From contig NZ_LT629743.1 of assembly GCF_900105095.1 (NCBI RefSeq), positions 3,093,501-3,157,500 of the forward strand: a stretch of DNA of 64,000 bases, given 5' to 3'. A program made the position numbers and the translations under genes. The first letter of the stretch is position 1. Each line of letters starts with the position of its first letter. Origin of the DNA: Erythrobacter sp. HL-111 (GTDB lineage Bacteria > Pseudomonadota > Alphaproteobacteria > Sphingomonadales > Sphingomonadaceae). Below, in pieces: positions 8,443 to 18,912 of this stretch. The notes below the pieces were generated by a model, which was given only the letters and a program-made list of their open reading frames with translations, made no database searches and had not been told where the DNA came from.

Positions 8443-8864
8443 CGATTCGTCTCCTGTGAGATCTCGTCTGTACTTTCTCGACGCTTGGCCTACGTCAGAG
8501 ATAGCTGCTTGACAACCCCGAAATTCTACCTGGGTCCCGCCGGGGTCATCGAATGACGGTTCCTTATCAACATATTGCGTACTGGCGCCCTTCCTGGCAC
8601 CGGGCACGACCGGGGCGGGGCCATATTATCCGCAAGGCGTGGCACGAAAGCCACTCCTTTGCCGAGGGCACCCGCCCGGCCGGACCGGGAAATCCGCTCC
8701 GGCCACAGGGGTAACGAACGAACCGCCCGCACCCTTCGCGCAAGCCTATGCCTGCGCGTGGTGACCAAATGATGAAAGAAAGCACGCGAATCAACCGTAT
8801 AGGGGGCAATACCCAGGCGCGGTGCAGCAATGCGTGCACTCCGCGCGGCGGGATGAGCCGTGCT
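8443..8864. other. Intergenic region upstream of the 73-aa gene
   Basis: 422 bases without a convincing gene. The part next to 8443 must hold the leftward promoter of the small protein, but no clear -35/-10 pair stands out. A hairpin lies at 8817-8846, just downstream of the amidohydrolase stop. I see nothing else. Confidence 0.55.
8817..8846. repeat. Long hairpin downstream of the amidohydrolase
   Basis: Arms GCGCG+GTGCA (8817-8826) and TGCAC+CGCGC (8835-8846, with a two-base bulge) pair around an 8-base loop. It sits about 20 bases past the leftward amidohydrolase stop at 8865 and could act as a 3' processing or termination structure. It lacks a T-tract on either strand. Confidence 0.5.
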
Positions 8865-10526
8865 TCAGTTTTCGAGCACCAGTTTCCCCCCGACCCAGAC
8901 CTGCGCGATCCGCGTCTCGCGAATCTCGGACGGCGAAGCGAGCAGCGGGTCCCGATCGACCAGCAGGAAGTCGGCCCGCTCGCCCGGCAGCAGCCGCCCG
9001 AAACGGCCCTCGGCAAAACCTGCATGGGCCGCGTCCGCGGTGAACCCGGCGAGCGCCTGTTCGCGGCTCACCGTCTCCTTGGCGCGCCATCCGCCGAAGG
9101 GGCGTCCGTTCGCATCGGTCCGGCTGATCGCGACCGCGATCCCGGCGAAGGGGTCGGCCGGCTCGACCGGCGCATCGGACCCGAAGGCGAGCCGCCCGCC
9201 CGCCTCCAGGATGCTGCGCCAGGCATAGGCGCCCTCGAGCCGGTCCTCGCCCAGCCGGGCTTCGGCCATCATCATGTCGGAGGTCTGGTGGAGCGGCTGC
9301 ATCGAGGCGATCGCGCCGTGCCGCCCGAACCGCTCGAGATCGACCGGATCGACGATCTGGGCGTGCTCGATCCGCCAGCGCCGGTCGCCCCTGTAGCTTG
9401 CCGAAAGCTCCTCGATCGCCAGCAGCACCTCTTCGTTCGCGGCATCGCCGATCGCGTGGACCGCGGTCTGGAAGCCGTCCATTGCGGCCCGGCTCATCAG
9501 GTTCCTGAGCTGCGAGGGCGTGAGCAGCGGCAGGCCATGGGTGTCGGGTTCGTCGGCGTAGGGCTGCTTGAGGTTGGCCCCGCGCGAACCGAGCGCGCCG
9601 TCGAGATAGAGCTTCACGCCGGCGAGGCGCAGCCGGTCGTCGTAGAGCCAGGGCGTCGGGGCGGGGCCGGCGATCAGCTCCATCGCCTCGACCCCGCGGG
9701 CATAGGCCATGATGCGGATCCGCAGCGTCCCGGCGTCGCCCGCGCGGCGAAAGGTCATCCAGTCGGTCACGCTCGTCCCCATGTCCGCGACCGCGGTGAC
9801 GCCGTGGCCGAGCAGCACCTGCTGCGCCTGCGCGAAGGCGGTGTCGCGGTCTTCCGGGCGGGGGGCGGGCACGACCTTGCCGACCAGCGGTATCGCGTTG
9901 TCCACGAACACGCCGGCAGGCGCGCCGCTTGCATCGCGCACGATCCGCCCGCCTTCGGGATCGGGCGTGTCGGCGGTGATCCCGGCCCGCTCGATGGCCA
10001 GGCTGTTGGCCCAGTTGGCGTGGTTGTCCGCGCGTTCGAGCCAGACCGGTCGGTCGGGCACGACGGCGTCGAGCTCGGCGGCGGTGGGAAAGCGCCCGAG
10101 CCCCCATTTCTCCTGATTCCAGCCGCGCCCGAGGATCCACGGGCGGCCCGGGTTCTCCTCGGCGAAGCGGCGGATCTCATCGAGCGCTTCCTCGAGCGAA
10201 CCGGTTTCCGACAGATCGAGCGTCAGGGCGGCAAAGCCGATGTCCATCGCGTGCACATGGGCATCGATCATGCCCGGCAGCATCACCTGGCCCCTGCCGT
10301 CGACGGCGTAATCGACCTCGGGACGCTCCTCGCCGCGGGTGACGATATCGGTGATGACGCCCTCGTCGTCGAAGACCAGCCCGGTGAAGCGCACGACCTC
10401 GCCCTCCGCTCCGATCGTGACGCCGTCGACATTGTGGACGAGCGTGTCGGCGGCGGCGGGCGCGGCGAGCAGCGCGGCGGCGGCGGTGACGGCGGTGGCA
10501 GCGAAAAGCGAGCGGAACATGGTCAC
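8865..10526 (-). CDS. Exported YtcJ-like metal-dependent amidohydrolase
   Basis: A 553-aa amidohydrolase-superfamily protein with an N-terminal signal peptide (cleavage near AAPAAADT). Its metal-site motifs include DAHVHAMD near residue 90, conserved His residues in QTAVHAIGDAAN and RIEHAQI, and FGSDAPVEPADPF. The layout matches the YtcJ/AmiHyd_3 group. Substrate is unknown. The GTG start at 10526 is chosen because it overlaps the upstream stop (GTGA). The alternative ATG is two codons later. Probably co-transcribed with the dehydrogenase gene upstream. Confidence 0.88.
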   Translation of the reverse strand: MTMFRSLFAATAVTAAAALLAAPAAADTLVHNVDGVTIGAEGEVVRFTGLVFDDEGVITDIVTRGEERPEVDYAVDGRGQVMLPGMIDAHVHAMDIGFAALTLDLSETGSLEEALDEIRRFAEENPGRPWILGRGWNQEKWGLGRFPTAAELDAVVPDRPVWLERADNHANWANSLAIERAGITADTPDPEGGRIVRDASGAPAGVFVDNAIPLVGKVVPAPRPEDRDTAFAQAQQVLLGHGVTAVADMGTSVTDWMTFRRAGDAGTLRIRIMAYARGVEAMELIAGPAPTPWLYDDRLRLAGVKLYLDGALGSRGANLKQPYADEPDTHGLPLLTPSQLRNLMSRAAMDGFQTAVHAIGDAANEEVLLAIEELSASYRGDRRWRIEHAQIVDPVDLERFGRHGAIASMQPLHQTSDMMMAEARLGEDRLEGAYAWRSILEAGGRLAFGSDAPVEPADPFAGIAVAISRTDANGRPFGGWRAKETVSREQALAGFTADAAHAGFAEGRFGRLLPGERADFLLVDRDPLLASPSEIRETRIAQVWVGGKLVLEN

Positions 10527-11428
10527 CTGGTCGGATTACCCTTGGGGAGGCGCGTGATCAGCGCGCTGGTGTCGTAACGATTGCCGCCGGCGGCCTGCAC
10601 GTCGGCATAGAACTGGTCAACCAGCGCCGTCACGGGCGCAGCGAGGCCGAGCCGCTTCGCTTCGTCGAGCGCGTAGCCGAGGTCCTTTCGCATCCAGTCG
10701 ATCGCGAAGCCGAAATCGAAGCGGCCCTCGCACATGGTCTGCCAGCGGTTGTCCATCTGCCAGCTCTGCGCCGCCCCGCCCGAAATCGCCTCGTAGGTCT
10801 TTTCGAGGTCGAGCCCGGCCGCCTCGGCCAGCCGCACGGCTTCGCTAAGGCCCGCGAGCACGCCCGCTATGCACATCTGGTTCGCCATCTTGGCGGTCTG
10901 TCCCGCGCCGGCGGGGCCGACATGGACGATTGCCTTGCCATAGGACTCCATCACCGGCCGGGCGCGCGCCACGTCGTCGTCCGATCCGCCGCACATCACC
11001 GCGAGACTGCCGTTCTCGGCGCCCGCCTGCCCGCCGCTGACCGGCGCATCGACGAAGCCCAGGCCGCGCCCCGCGCACTCCGCGGCGAGCTCGCGCGCCA
11101 TGGCGGCCGAAGTGGTGGTGTGATCGACCAGCAGCGCCCCTTCGCCGAGCCCGGCCAGCACCCCGTCCTCGCCCAGCGTGACCGCGGCGAGGTCCGCGTC
11201 GTTGCCGACGCAGGTGAAGGCGACATCCGCCCCGCGCGCCGCCTCGGCGGGCGTTTCGGCGAAGGCGACGGCAAGGCCTTCGTCCGCCCACGCCGCGCGC
11301 CACCGGGCGGCGCGTTCGCGCGAGCGGTTGTAGGCGGTGACGCGGTGTCCGGCGCGCGCGAGGTGGCCGGTCATCGGCCCGCCCATCACGCCGAGCCCGA
11401 TGAAGGCAAGCTGCAGGGTCTGGTTCAT
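10523..11428 (-). CDS. NAD(P)-dependent 3-hydroxyisobutyrate dehydrogenase-like enzyme
   Basis: A 301-aa beta-hydroxyacid dehydrogenase. The N-terminal Rossmann motif is GLGVMGGPM. The substrate loop is DAPVSGGQAGAENG, and the catalytic Lys lies in GAGQTAKMANQM. A C-terminal all-helical NAD_binding_11 domain follows. The family oxidises small 3-hydroxy acids, for example in valine catabolism (mmsB) or tartronate-semialdehyde reduction, and sequence alone does not choose. The ATG at 11428 is preferred over an upstream extension lacking family character. It is divergent from ilvA. Confidence 0.88.
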   Translation of the reverse strand: MNQTLQLAFIGLGVMGGPMTGHLARAGHRVTAYNRSRERAARWRAAWADEGLAVAFAETPAEAARGADVAFTCVGNDADLAAVTLGEDGVLAGLGEGALLVDHTTTSAAMARELAAECAGRGLGFVDAPVSGGQAGAENGSLAVMCGGSDDDVARARPVMESYGKAIVHVGPAGAGQTAKMANQMCIAGVLAGLSEAVRLAEAAGLDLEKTYEAISGGAAQSWQMDNRWQTMCEGRFDFGFAIDWMRKDLGYALDEAKRLGLAAPVTALVDQFYADVQAAGGNRYDTSALITRLPKGNPTR

Positions 11429-11549
11429 GAACGGGTGACTAGTCGCTCGCCGCGCGCTTGCCAACGCATTGCGCGGACGCCCCTGCGAGGGCGTTTGGGC
11501 AAGGAAGCGATTGCCCTCCCTGAGCCCAGGGCCTAGGGATCGCCGGGTC

Positions 11550-12815
11550 ATGACTGCTCAGCTCCTGCCCGATCCCGCGCCCTCTGCGGCGACGCCCGGA
11601 CCCGAAGCCCTGACCCTTGAATCGGTCCGTGCCGCTGCGCGCGCGATCGACGGCGCGGTGGTGCGGACGCCGATGATGCATTCGATCACGCTGTCGCAGA
11701 TCACCGGGGCGGACATCTGGCTGAAGTTCGAGAACCTCCAGTTCACCGCCGCCTACAAGGAGCGCGGGGCGCTGAACGCACTGCTGGCGCTGTCCGAGGA
11801 ACAGCGCGCGCGCGGGGTGATCGCGGCTTCGGCGGGCAACCATTCGCAGGGCCTGTCCTATCACGGTACCCGGTTGGGCGTACCGGTGACGATCGTCATG
11901 CCGCGCACCACGCCGACGGTAAAGGTGATGCAGACCGAAAGCGTCGGCGGCAAGGTCGTGCTCGAGGGAGAAACCTATGACGAGGCCTATGCCCGTGCGC
12001 GCGAGATCGAGGCCGAGCTCGGCCTCACCTTCATCCATCCCTTCGACGATCCGCTGATCGCCTCGGGTCAGGGGACCGTCGCGCTCGAAATGCTCGAGCA
12101 GAAGGATGATTTCGACTGCCTCGTCGTGCCGATCGGCGGGGGCGGGCTGATTTCCGGCGTGGCCACCGTGGCGCGCGCGTTCAATCCGGCGATCGAGATC
12201 GTCGGCGTGCAATCGGCGCTGTTCCCGAGCATGTTCGCCCGGATCAAGGGCGAGGAGCACGATTGCGGCGGCGACACCCTGGCCGAGGGGATCGCGGTCA
12301 AGAAGCCGGGCGCCTTCACCGCGCAGGTCATCGCCGAGAGGGTCGACGACATCGTGCTGGTCGACGAACCGGCGCTGGAGAAGGCGGTTTCGCTGCTGCT
12401 GCAGATCGAGAAGACCGTGGTCGAGGGCGCGGGCGCGGCCGGGCTTGCCGCGGTGATGAGCTATCCCGACCGCTTCCGGGGCAAGTCGGTCGGGCTCGTC
12501 CTGTGCGGCGGCAACATCGACACGCGCCTGCTCGCCAATGTCCTGCTGCGCGACCTTGCCCGGCAGGGCCGGCTCGCCCGGTTGCGGGTGACGCTGCAGG
12601 ACCGGCCCGGCGCGCTGTTCAAGGTGATGCGGCTGTTCGATGCCCACAATGTCAACATCATCGAGATCTACCACCAGCGCATCTTCACCTCGCTCCCGGC
12701 GAAGGGCCTCATCACCGACATCGAATGCGAGGCGCGCGATGCGGCGCAGGTCGATCAGCTCGTCTCCGCGCTGAGGGAGGCGGGCTACACCGTGCAGGTC
12801 GTCGAGCTGAACTGA
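11550..12815 (+). CDS. ilvA: Threonine ammonia-lyase (threonine dehydratase) with ACT-like domain
   Basis: A 421-aa PLP enzyme that deaminates threonine to 2-oxobutanoate, the first step to isoleucine. The PLP lysine is K70 in FTAAYKERGALN. The phosphate-binding and substrate loops SAGNHSQG and IGGGGLISG follow. One C-terminal ACT-like regulatory domain (about 342-421, ARLRVTLQDRPGAL...) makes this the short single-ACT form rather than the E. coli biosynthetic enzyme with two. The ATG at 11550 is used because upstream sequence is unconserved in style. Confidence 0.92.
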   Translation: MTAQLLPDPAPSAATPGPEALTLESVRAAARAIDGAVVRTPMMHSITLSQITGADIWLKFENLQFTAAYKERGALNALLALSEEQRARGVIAASAGNHSQGLSYHGTRLGVPVTIVMPRTTPTVKVMQTESVGGKVVLEGETYDEAYARAREIEAELGLTFIHPFDDPLIASGQGTVALEMLEQKDDFDCLVVPIGGGGLISGVATVARAFNPAIEIVGVQSALFPSMFARIKGEEHDCGGDTLAEGIAVKKPGAFTAQVIAERVDDIVLVDEPALEKAVSLLLQIEKTVVEGAGAAGLAAVMSYPDRFRGKSVGLVLCGGNIDTRLLANVLLRDLARQGRLARLRVTLQDRPGALFKVMRLFDAHNVNIIEIYHQRIFTSLPAKGLITDIECEARDAAQVDQLVSALREAGYTVQVVELN

Positions 12816-12869
12816 CCCCGCCGCGACGCCGATCGAGCGCCCGCCAACCCCGCAAGATCCTTGCGCGAT

Positions 12870-12893
12870 CATGGCGCGGATCGATCCGCCATG
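12870..12893. repeat. Interrupted palindrome downstream of ilvA
   Basis: A near-symmetrical element centred on GGATCGATCC, with flanking CATGGC and GCCATG arms offset by one or two bases. It lies between ilvA and bpt. It has no T-tract and could be an operator for bpt or a weak 3' structure of ilvA. Confidence 0.4.
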
Positions 12894-13043
12894 GTCGGGT
12901 TTGTTGCGCCGGGTTGTGCATACTAAGCCATTATTCACCCTGTTTCGTGGTTAAGGGACTTTTACCGGACCCAAGGAGGAGGCATAAGATTGTCTTAACG
13001 AAGCCCCGCCGATTCATCCGCAGCACAGGACCCGACGAGACCC

Positions 13044-13892
13044 GTGACGGCCCCCATCCGCTTTCCCCGTTTCTTCGTGACCAGTCCCGCTCCATGCCCC
13101 TACCTGCCGGGCCGGCAGGAGCGGAAGGTGTTCACGGAACTCAAGGGTGCCCATGCGGACCAGCTGAACGAGGCGCTCGGCCGGATCGGGTTCCGGCGCA
13201 GCCAGACGGTCGCCTATCGCCCGAGCTGCCTCGACTGCCAGGCCTGCGTTTCGGTGCGGGTCGTGGCGGGCGAATTCCGGCCCTCGAACACGCAGAAACG
13301 GGATATCAAGCGCAATTCGGATCTCGTCGCGACCGAATGCCGGCCCTGGGCGACCGACGAACAGTTCGACCTGCTCGCGCGCTATCTCGGCGTGCGCCAT
13401 CCGGACGGCGGGATGTCGCAGATGGACGAGCTCGACTATGCCGACATGGTCGAACACACGCCCGTCACCACCAATGTCGTCGAATATCGCGAACCCGATT
13501 CGAACGGCGAACCCGGCGCGCTCGTCGGGGCCTGCCTGACAGACCGTCAGGGCGACGGGCTGTCGATGATCTATTCCTTCTACGATCCCGCGCACCCGAC
13601 CCGCGCCGGGCTCGGCAATTACATCATTCTCGACCACATCCGCCGCGCGGCCGAACAGGGCCTGCCCTATGTCTATCTCGGCTACTGGGTCGAAGGCTCC
13701 CCGCGGATGCAGTACAAGGTCCGCTACCGCCCGCTCGAACGCCTCACGCGGGAAGGCTGGCAGGTGATGGACGCGGACGAACAGGGTCGCCTGATCGCCG
13801 CGGCGACCGCGCCGCGCAAGACGGGCAAGGACGATGTCGCCGCCGGGCGGGGCAAGGATGGCCAGCCGCTGCGCTTTCCCTCGCCGGAGTGA
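13044..13892 (+). CDS. bpt: Aspartate/glutamate leucyltransferase (N-end rule)
   Basis: A 282-aa arginyltransferase-like (ATE-fold) protein. Bacterial Bpt transfers Leu from Leu-tRNA to proteins with N-terminal Asp or Glu, marking them for ClpS/ClpAP. Typical N-terminal segments are [17 protein letters not shown] and the Cys cluster [16 protein letters not shown]. The C-terminal GNAT-like region has [10 protein letters not shown] and [17 protein letters not shown]. The start is GTG. No operon partner is visible. Confidence 0.93.
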   Translation: MTAPIRFPRFFVTSPAPCPYLPGRQERKVFTELKGAHADQLNEALGRIGFRRSQTVAYRPSCLDCQACVSVRVVAGEFRPSNTQKRDIKRNSDLVATECRPWATDEQFDLLARYLGVRHPDGGMSQMDELDYADMVEHTPVTTNVVEYREPDSNGEPGALVGACLTDRQGDGLSMIYSFYDPAHPTRAGLGNYIILDHIRRAAEQGLPYVYLGYWVEGSPRMQYKVRYRPLERLTREGWQVMDADEQGRLIAAATAPRKTGKDDVAAGRGKDGQPLRFPSPE

Positions 13893-14059
13893 TGCGGGAA
13901 CGGGCGCCCTCGCGCCCTCGGCGGGTTCACGGGTCGGCCCGGATCGTGCCGCTGAACGATAGCCGGCCTCTAAACGGCAGGGCGATGAACGGCGGGGACG
14001 CGCTTAACGCCTCGCCCGCTCGCACCGACCCATGACCCTCGGGCGCTGCGCCGCCGCGC

Positions 14060-14692
14060 TCACGACAGGTAAAGCGCCGCCTCTGCGGCCCGCCGTCTCA
14101 CCAGTCCCCGGATCACGCGGCCGCCCGCCTTGTTCCAGCGTGCGAATTCGCGCGCGGCGCCTTCATGGTCGCCCGCGCGATGCCTGCGCGTCAGGGTCGC
14201 CCTGGCAATCGCGCCGGTGTTGTAGTGGAAGCTGACCAGCGCATCGAACTGGCGTTGGGACGTGGGCGCGCTGCCGATGGCCGCCGCGACCTCGGCGCCG
14301 TACCGCTCGAGATCGGCTTCGAGCCGGGCGTCGCACTGGGCCTGCGTCCACAGTGTGCCGGGGCCGATGCGTCCGCCGTGGACATGATCGTGCCCCGTCG
14401 CGCCCCAGCCGATCGTCCACGGCTCGCCCCCGGTGCCAGGGTCCGGATAGGCTTCGACGAGCTTGTCGGGCCGGAGCCGCGCGCAGCCCTCGAACCGCTT
14501 GATGAGGGCAATGCCTTCCGGTCCGACCCGGAGCACAGGCCGGTCCGCCCCGGCCAGGCCGCCGCCGATCGCCCCGTCAATGTCATTGTCGAGCTTGTCG
14601 ACCTCGCTTTGACGCAGGCCCCGCCCGATCATCTTGCGGATGGTGTCGAAGATCGGCTTGCGGGGGCAGGGGCGGGGATCGGGACCGGTCAT
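14060..14692 (-). CDS. GH24 lysozyme (phage T4-type muramidase)
   Basis: A 210-aa glycoside hydrolase 24. The catalytic region reads FEGCARLRPDKLVEAYPDP..TIGWGAT, with candidate Glu68, Asp84 and Thr93 matching the E-D-T triad order. The C-terminal half has the QFDALVSFHYNTGAI and RRHRAGDHEGAAREFARWNKAGG blocks. There is no signal peptide, so export would need a holin-like route, or it may act on lysis. No other phage genes lie nearby. The start at 14692 is chosen because the upstream extension is not family-like. Confidence 0.88.
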   Translation of the reverse strand: MTGPDPRPCPRKPIFDTIRKMIGRGLRQSEVDKLDNDIDGAIGGGLAGADRPVLRVGPEGIALIKRFEGCARLRPDKLVEAYPDPGTGGEPWTIGWGATGHDHVHGGRIGPGTLWTQAQCDARLEADLERYGAEVAAAIGSAPTSQRQFDALVSFHYNTGAIARATLTRRHRAGDHEGAAREFARWNKAGGRVIRGLVRRRAAEAALYLS

Positions 14693-14839
14693 GAGGGGGC
14701 TCCTTCGCTTGTCTGTCAGCAAGGGCCGCGGAATTAGGCACGGGAGGACCGAGTAGGAAAATGAAAAGCGGACCCGCTCCCCGCGCGTCACGGGATGTCC
14801 CGCACGGGCCGCAGGACGCCTGCGCCGCCCCGTCCGCCG

Positions 14840-16789
14840 TCAGGGCGTGACGATGCCGAAGCCGTCCGGCATCGGATCGAGCGCATCGAGCAGCGCCGCG
14901 AGGGCCGCCTCGTCCCCCTCGACCGACAGCCCCGCTGCCTTCATCCGGTCCAGCGGAAGCTTAAGGAACAGCAGCCCGAGCATGAGCTGGCGCGGCCCGG
15001 TCACGGTCACGTCGGGCGCGGTGCGATCATCCTCCATCCGCGCGATCAGCACGCTCTCGTTCGCTTCGACGAGCGCGCTTTCGCCGCGATCGACGAGATC
15101 GAGGCGCACCGTGACCCTGTCCCGTCCGAGCCGGTCCGGATCATAGCGCGTCGCCGCGGAATCGAGCAGCAGGCCGGTCGGCACGGCGGCGATCAGGTCC
15201 TTGCTCTGGGCGCTGAAACTTTCGGCCGGGCCGTTCCGCAGTTCGCTCGCCGCGGCGAGGAACTGGTTGCGCCAGATCGCGCTTTCCGACTGGTAGCCCT
15301 GCTGTTCGTAACTGTCCGCGAGCAGCTCCTTCGCCGCCGCGTTGCCCGGTTCGGCGAAGACGAGCTGCTGGAGAAGGTCCGACGACCAGCGGTAATCGCC
15401 CTGCGCCATCGCGCCCTCGGCGAGCGCGATCACCCTTTCCGCCCCGCCCAGCGCGGCGACCATGCGGCGCGCGCGCTCGACCGGCGGGTGGGCGTGGAGA
15501 TTGGCCGGCACCGCGTCGTACCAGCCGAGGTAGTGCTGGTAGATCGCCATCGAATTGTGGGCGTAGGTCCCGTAATAGCCGTGGTTCGCCCATTCGTCCG
15601 CAAGCTGCGGGGGCAGGAACACCTGCTCCGCGATCTCGGCCATGGTCGCGCCGCGGTTCATCCGGCGCACGGTCTGATCGTGCAGGTAGCGGTAGTTGTC
15701 GCGGTGCGCGGCCAGCCAGGCGGTCCCCGCCTCGCGCCCGAATTGCGGCCAGCAATGGCTCGAAAGGACCACGTCGCTCCTCGGCGCGTAGTCGGTCACC
15801 GCCTCGTCGAGGAAGGCCGCCCATGCCCGCGCGTCGCGCACCTTGGCCCCTCTGGGCGTGAGGATGTTGTGCATGGTGCAGGTCGCGATCTCGGCGGCGA
15901 GGAAGGCGCGCTGCGGCACGACATAGACGTTGAGTTCGGACGGCGCCTCGCTGCCCGAAACGATCTGGAATTCGAGCTCGACCCCGTCGACCATGCGTCG
16001 TTCGCCGGTCGCGCGGACGATGTCGGTCGGCTCGATCAGGGTGATGGTCCCGCGCGAAACCGCCATGCCGATCCCGCTGCCCATCTGCCCCGTCTTGCCA
16101 GGGCCGAGCCCCGCGCCGAACTGGTAGGCGGCGCGGCGCTGCATCGCGCCCCCGGCAAGAACGGTTTCCGAAGCGGCCTCTTCCATGAAATGCTCCGGCG
16201 CGATCACCTCCACCCGGCCCGCCGCCACGTCCTCGGCGCTGGCGACCCCGCGCACGCCGCCGAAATGGTCGGCATGGCTGTGGCTGTAGATTACCGCGCT
16301 GACCGGGCGTTCGCCGAGCGTGGCGTTGACGAGCTCGAGCGCGGCGGCGGCGACCTCCTTCGTCGTCAGCGGATCGATCAGGATCCAGCCGGCTTGCCCG
16401 CGGATCACGGTCATGTTGGAAAGATCGAAGCCGCGCACCTGCCAGATGCCGTCCGTCACCTCGAACAGCCCGTGGTGCCTGAGGTAGCGCATGTGGCGCC
16501 ACAGGCTGGGGTGGACGGTCGGCGGGGCCTCGCCCTCGACGAAGGCATAGGCATCGAGGTTCCAGACCGGCTGGCCGCTCGCATCGCGGATCACCGGGTC
16601 CGCGCGGGTCGCGAGAAAGCCGCGCCGGGCGAAGTCCGCATCCCGCGTGCCGTCGGGCGGAAGCGAAGCTGCCGATTCGCGCTGGGCGGCGATGGTCGCG
16701 GGGGAGGCGGGCTTCGGCCCCTCCTGCGCCGCGACCGACGATGCGAAGACGCTTGCGGCGAGCGCCGCGCTGACAATGCCTGCCTTCAT
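14840..16789 (-). CDS. Exported linear (primary) alkyl sulfatase, SdsA1-like
   Basis: A 649-aa metallo-beta-lactamase-fold sulfatase. A signal peptide (1-21, ends SVAAQ) precedes the catalytic domain with HSHADH at 170-175. An all-alpha dimerisation domain follows (YYGTYAHNSMAIYQHYLGWYDAVPANL region), then a C-terminal SCP2-like domain (about 525-649). SdsA1-type enzymes hydrolyse SDS-like alkyl sulfates to alcohol and sulfate, giving carbon and sulfur. A strong purine-rich ribosome-binding site precedes the ATG at 16789. It stands alone downstream of glnA. Confidence 0.93.
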   Translation of the reverse strand: MKAGIVSAALAASVFASSVAAQEGPKPASPATIAAQRESAASLPPDGTRDADFARRGFLATRADPVIRDASGQPVWNLDAYAFVEGEAPPTVHPSLWRHMRYLRHHGLFEVTDGIWQVRGFDLSNMTVIRGQAGWILIDPLTTKEVAAAALELVNATLGERPVSAVIYSHSHADHFGGVRGVASAEDVAAGRVEVIAPEHFMEEAASETVLAGGAMQRRAAYQFGAGLGPGKTGQMGSGIGMAVSRGTITLIEPTDIVRATGERRMVDGVELEFQIVSGSEAPSELNVYVVPQRAFLAAEIATCTMHNILTPRGAKVRDARAWAAFLDEAVTDYAPRSDVVLSSHCWPQFGREAGTAWLAAHRDNYRYLHDQTVRRMNRGATMAEIAEQVFLPPQLADEWANHGYYGTYAHNSMAIYQHYLGWYDAVPANLHAHPPVERARRMVAALGGAERVIALAEGAMAQGDYRWSSDLLQQLVFAEPGNAAAKELLADSYEQQGYQSESAIWRNQFLAAASELRNGPAESFSAQSKDLIAAVPTGLLLDSAATRYDPDRLGRDRVTVRLDLVDRGESALVEANESVLIARMEDDRTAPDVTVTGPRQLMLGLLFLKLPLDRMKAAGLSVEGDEAALAALLDALDPMPDGFGIVTP

Positions 16790-16846
16790 GTCCCTCTCCC
16801 CTTTTGATGAGACGATAGGCGAGGGCGGGCGCGCAAGGCAATCCAC

Positions 16847-16879
16847 GAAAAAGGCCGCCCGGAATGCCTCCGGGCGGCC
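16847..16879 (-). terminator. Rho-independent terminator of glnA
   Basis: A perfect 11-base stem (16853-16863 with 16869-16879) closes a 5-base loop. On the minus strand it is followed by five T residues. It lies 24 bases beyond the glnA stop. Confidence 0.93.
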
Positions 16880-16902
16880 CTTCGCGCGCGATGCGTCGCC
16901 GG

Positions 16903-18312
16903 TCAGGCGCTGTAATACATGTCGAATTCGACCGGGCTCGGAGTGGTTTCCCAGCGCAGCTGCTCTTCCCACTTGAGTTCGGCGTAGGCCTCGATCTGGT
17001 CGGTCGAGAACACGCCGCCCTTGAGGAGGAATTCGTGGTCCGCCTCGAGCGCCTCGAGCGCCTCGCGCAGGGACCCGCACACGGTCGGCACCTCGGCCAG
17101 TTCGGCGGGCGGCAGGTCGTAGAGGTTCTTGTCCATCGCCTCGCCCGGGTGGATCTTGTTCTCGATCCCGTCGAGCCCCGCCATCAGCAGCGCCGAGAAG
17201 GCGAGGTAGGGATTGCAGATCGCATCGGGGAAGCGGAACTCGACCCGCTTGGCCTTCTCGCCCGCGCCGTAGGGAATGCGGCAGGAGGCCGAGCGGTTGC
17301 GCGCCGAATAGGCGAGCAGGACCGGCGCCTCGAAGCCGGGGACGAGCCGCTTGTAGCTGTTGGTGGTGGCGTTGGTGAAGGCGTTGACTGCCTTGGCGTG
17401 CTTGATGACGCCGCCGATGAAGTGGAGGCAGGTTTCCGACAGGCCGGCATATTCATTGCCCGCGAAGGTCGGCGCGCCGTCCTTCCAGATCGACATGTGG
17501 GTGTGCATGCCCGAACCATTGTCCGCCTTGATCGGCTTGGGCATGAAGGTCGCGGTCTTGCCGTAGGCATGGGCGACCTGCTGCACGACATACTTGTAGA
17601 CCTGCACCTGGTCGGCGGTCCTGGTGAGCGTCGAGAAGGTGATGCCGAGCTCGTGCTGGGCGGCGGCGACCTCGTGATGGTGCTTGTCCATGTTGAGGCC
17701 CATTTCCATCATCGTCGCGACCATTTCGCCGCGGATATCGACCGCGCTGTCGACCGGGGCGACCGGGAAATAGCCGCCCTTGGCGCGCGGGCGGTGGGCC
17801 ATGTTGCCGGATTCGTATTCCTTGCCCGTGTTGGTCGGCAGTTCGATGTCGTCGATCGCGTAGCCCGAGCCGGCATAGCCGTCCTCGAAGCGGACATCGT
17901 CGAACATGAAGAATTCGGGTTCCGGCCCGACGAACACCGTGTCGCCGATGCCGGAGGCCTTCAGGTAGGCCTCGGCGCGCTTGGCGGTCGAACGCGGATC
18001 GCGCTCATAGTCCTGCCCGTCGGACGGTTCCACGATGTCGCAGAAGATCGCGAGCATCGGGGTCGCCGAGAAGGGATCGGTGTAGACCGCGTCCATGTCG
18101 GGACGCAGGATCATGTCGCTTTCGTTGATGACCTTCCAGCCTTCAATCGAGGAGCCGTCGAACATCAGCCCGTCCTCGAGCGCGTCCTCATCCATCGCGC
18201 TCGCCGCCATGGTCAGGTGCTGCCACTTGCCCTTGGGATCGGTGAAGCGCAGGTCGACCCATTCGATTTCCTCGTCCTTGATCCGTTTGAGGATGTCATT
18301 CACGCTTGCCAT
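16903..18312 (-). CDS. glnA: Glutamine synthetase type I
   Basis: A 469-aa GSI, the dodecameric enzyme making glutamine from glutamate, ammonia and ATP. Visible motifs are FDGSSIEGW (52-60), VGPEPEFF (128-135), the ATP-binding [16 protein letters not shown] (259-274) and RVEFRFPDA (356-364). The adenylylation site is Y398 in DKNLYDLPP, so activity is probably tuned by GlnE. It lies just downstream of glnB in a leftward operon and ends at a strong terminator. Confidence 0.98.
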   Translation of the reverse strand: MASVNDILKRIKDEEIEWVDLRFTDPKGKWQHLTMAASAMDEDALEDGLMFDGSSIEGWKVINESDMILRPDMDAVYTDPFSATPMLAIFCDIVEPSDGQDYERDPRSTAKRAEAYLKASGIGDTVFVGPEPEFFMFDDVRFEDGYAGSGYAIDDIELPTNTGKEYESGNMAHRPRAKGGYFPVAPVDSAVDIRGEMVATMMEMGLNMDKHHHEVAAAQHELGITFSTLTRTADQVQVYKYVVQQVAHAYGKTATFMPKPIKADNGSGMHTHMSIWKDGAPTFAGNEYAGLSETCLHFIGGVIKHAKAVNAFTNATTNSYKRLVPGFEAPVLLAYSARNRSASCRIPYGAGEKAKRVEFRFPDAICNPYLAFSALLMAGLDGIENKIHPGEAMDKNLYDLPPAELAEVPTVCGSLREALEALEADHEFLLKGGVFSTDQIEAYAELKWEEQLRWETTPSPVEFDMYYSA

Positions 18313-18419
18313 AGTGTCACTGCCTCCACTGTTCGTTACTGGTGATTGGAGAGGTGCCAGCCTGCCCGGCGGGCGGGGTTGTGTTCATTCCGTCGGCCCT
18401 GCCGCCCTTGCATCGCGCT

Positions 18420-18833
<414 letters not shown>

Positions 18834-18912
18834 TTAGCAAGATTGTGACGCGCGGCGCAACAGGACTCGTGACCTTCCCGAAGGCTGCCCAGATTTTGGG
18901 CAGCGCCCTCGC

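Noticed and set aside
13902..13917. GGGCGC/GCGCCC hairpin after bpt as a terminator
   Set aside because: The 6-base stem is perfect but no T-tract follows on either strand, and such stems are common by chance at this G+C content.
14060..14692. GH24 lysozyme as a sign of a prophage
   Set aside because: No integrase, structural, holin or tail genes lie near it. It is flanked by ordinary metabolic genes.
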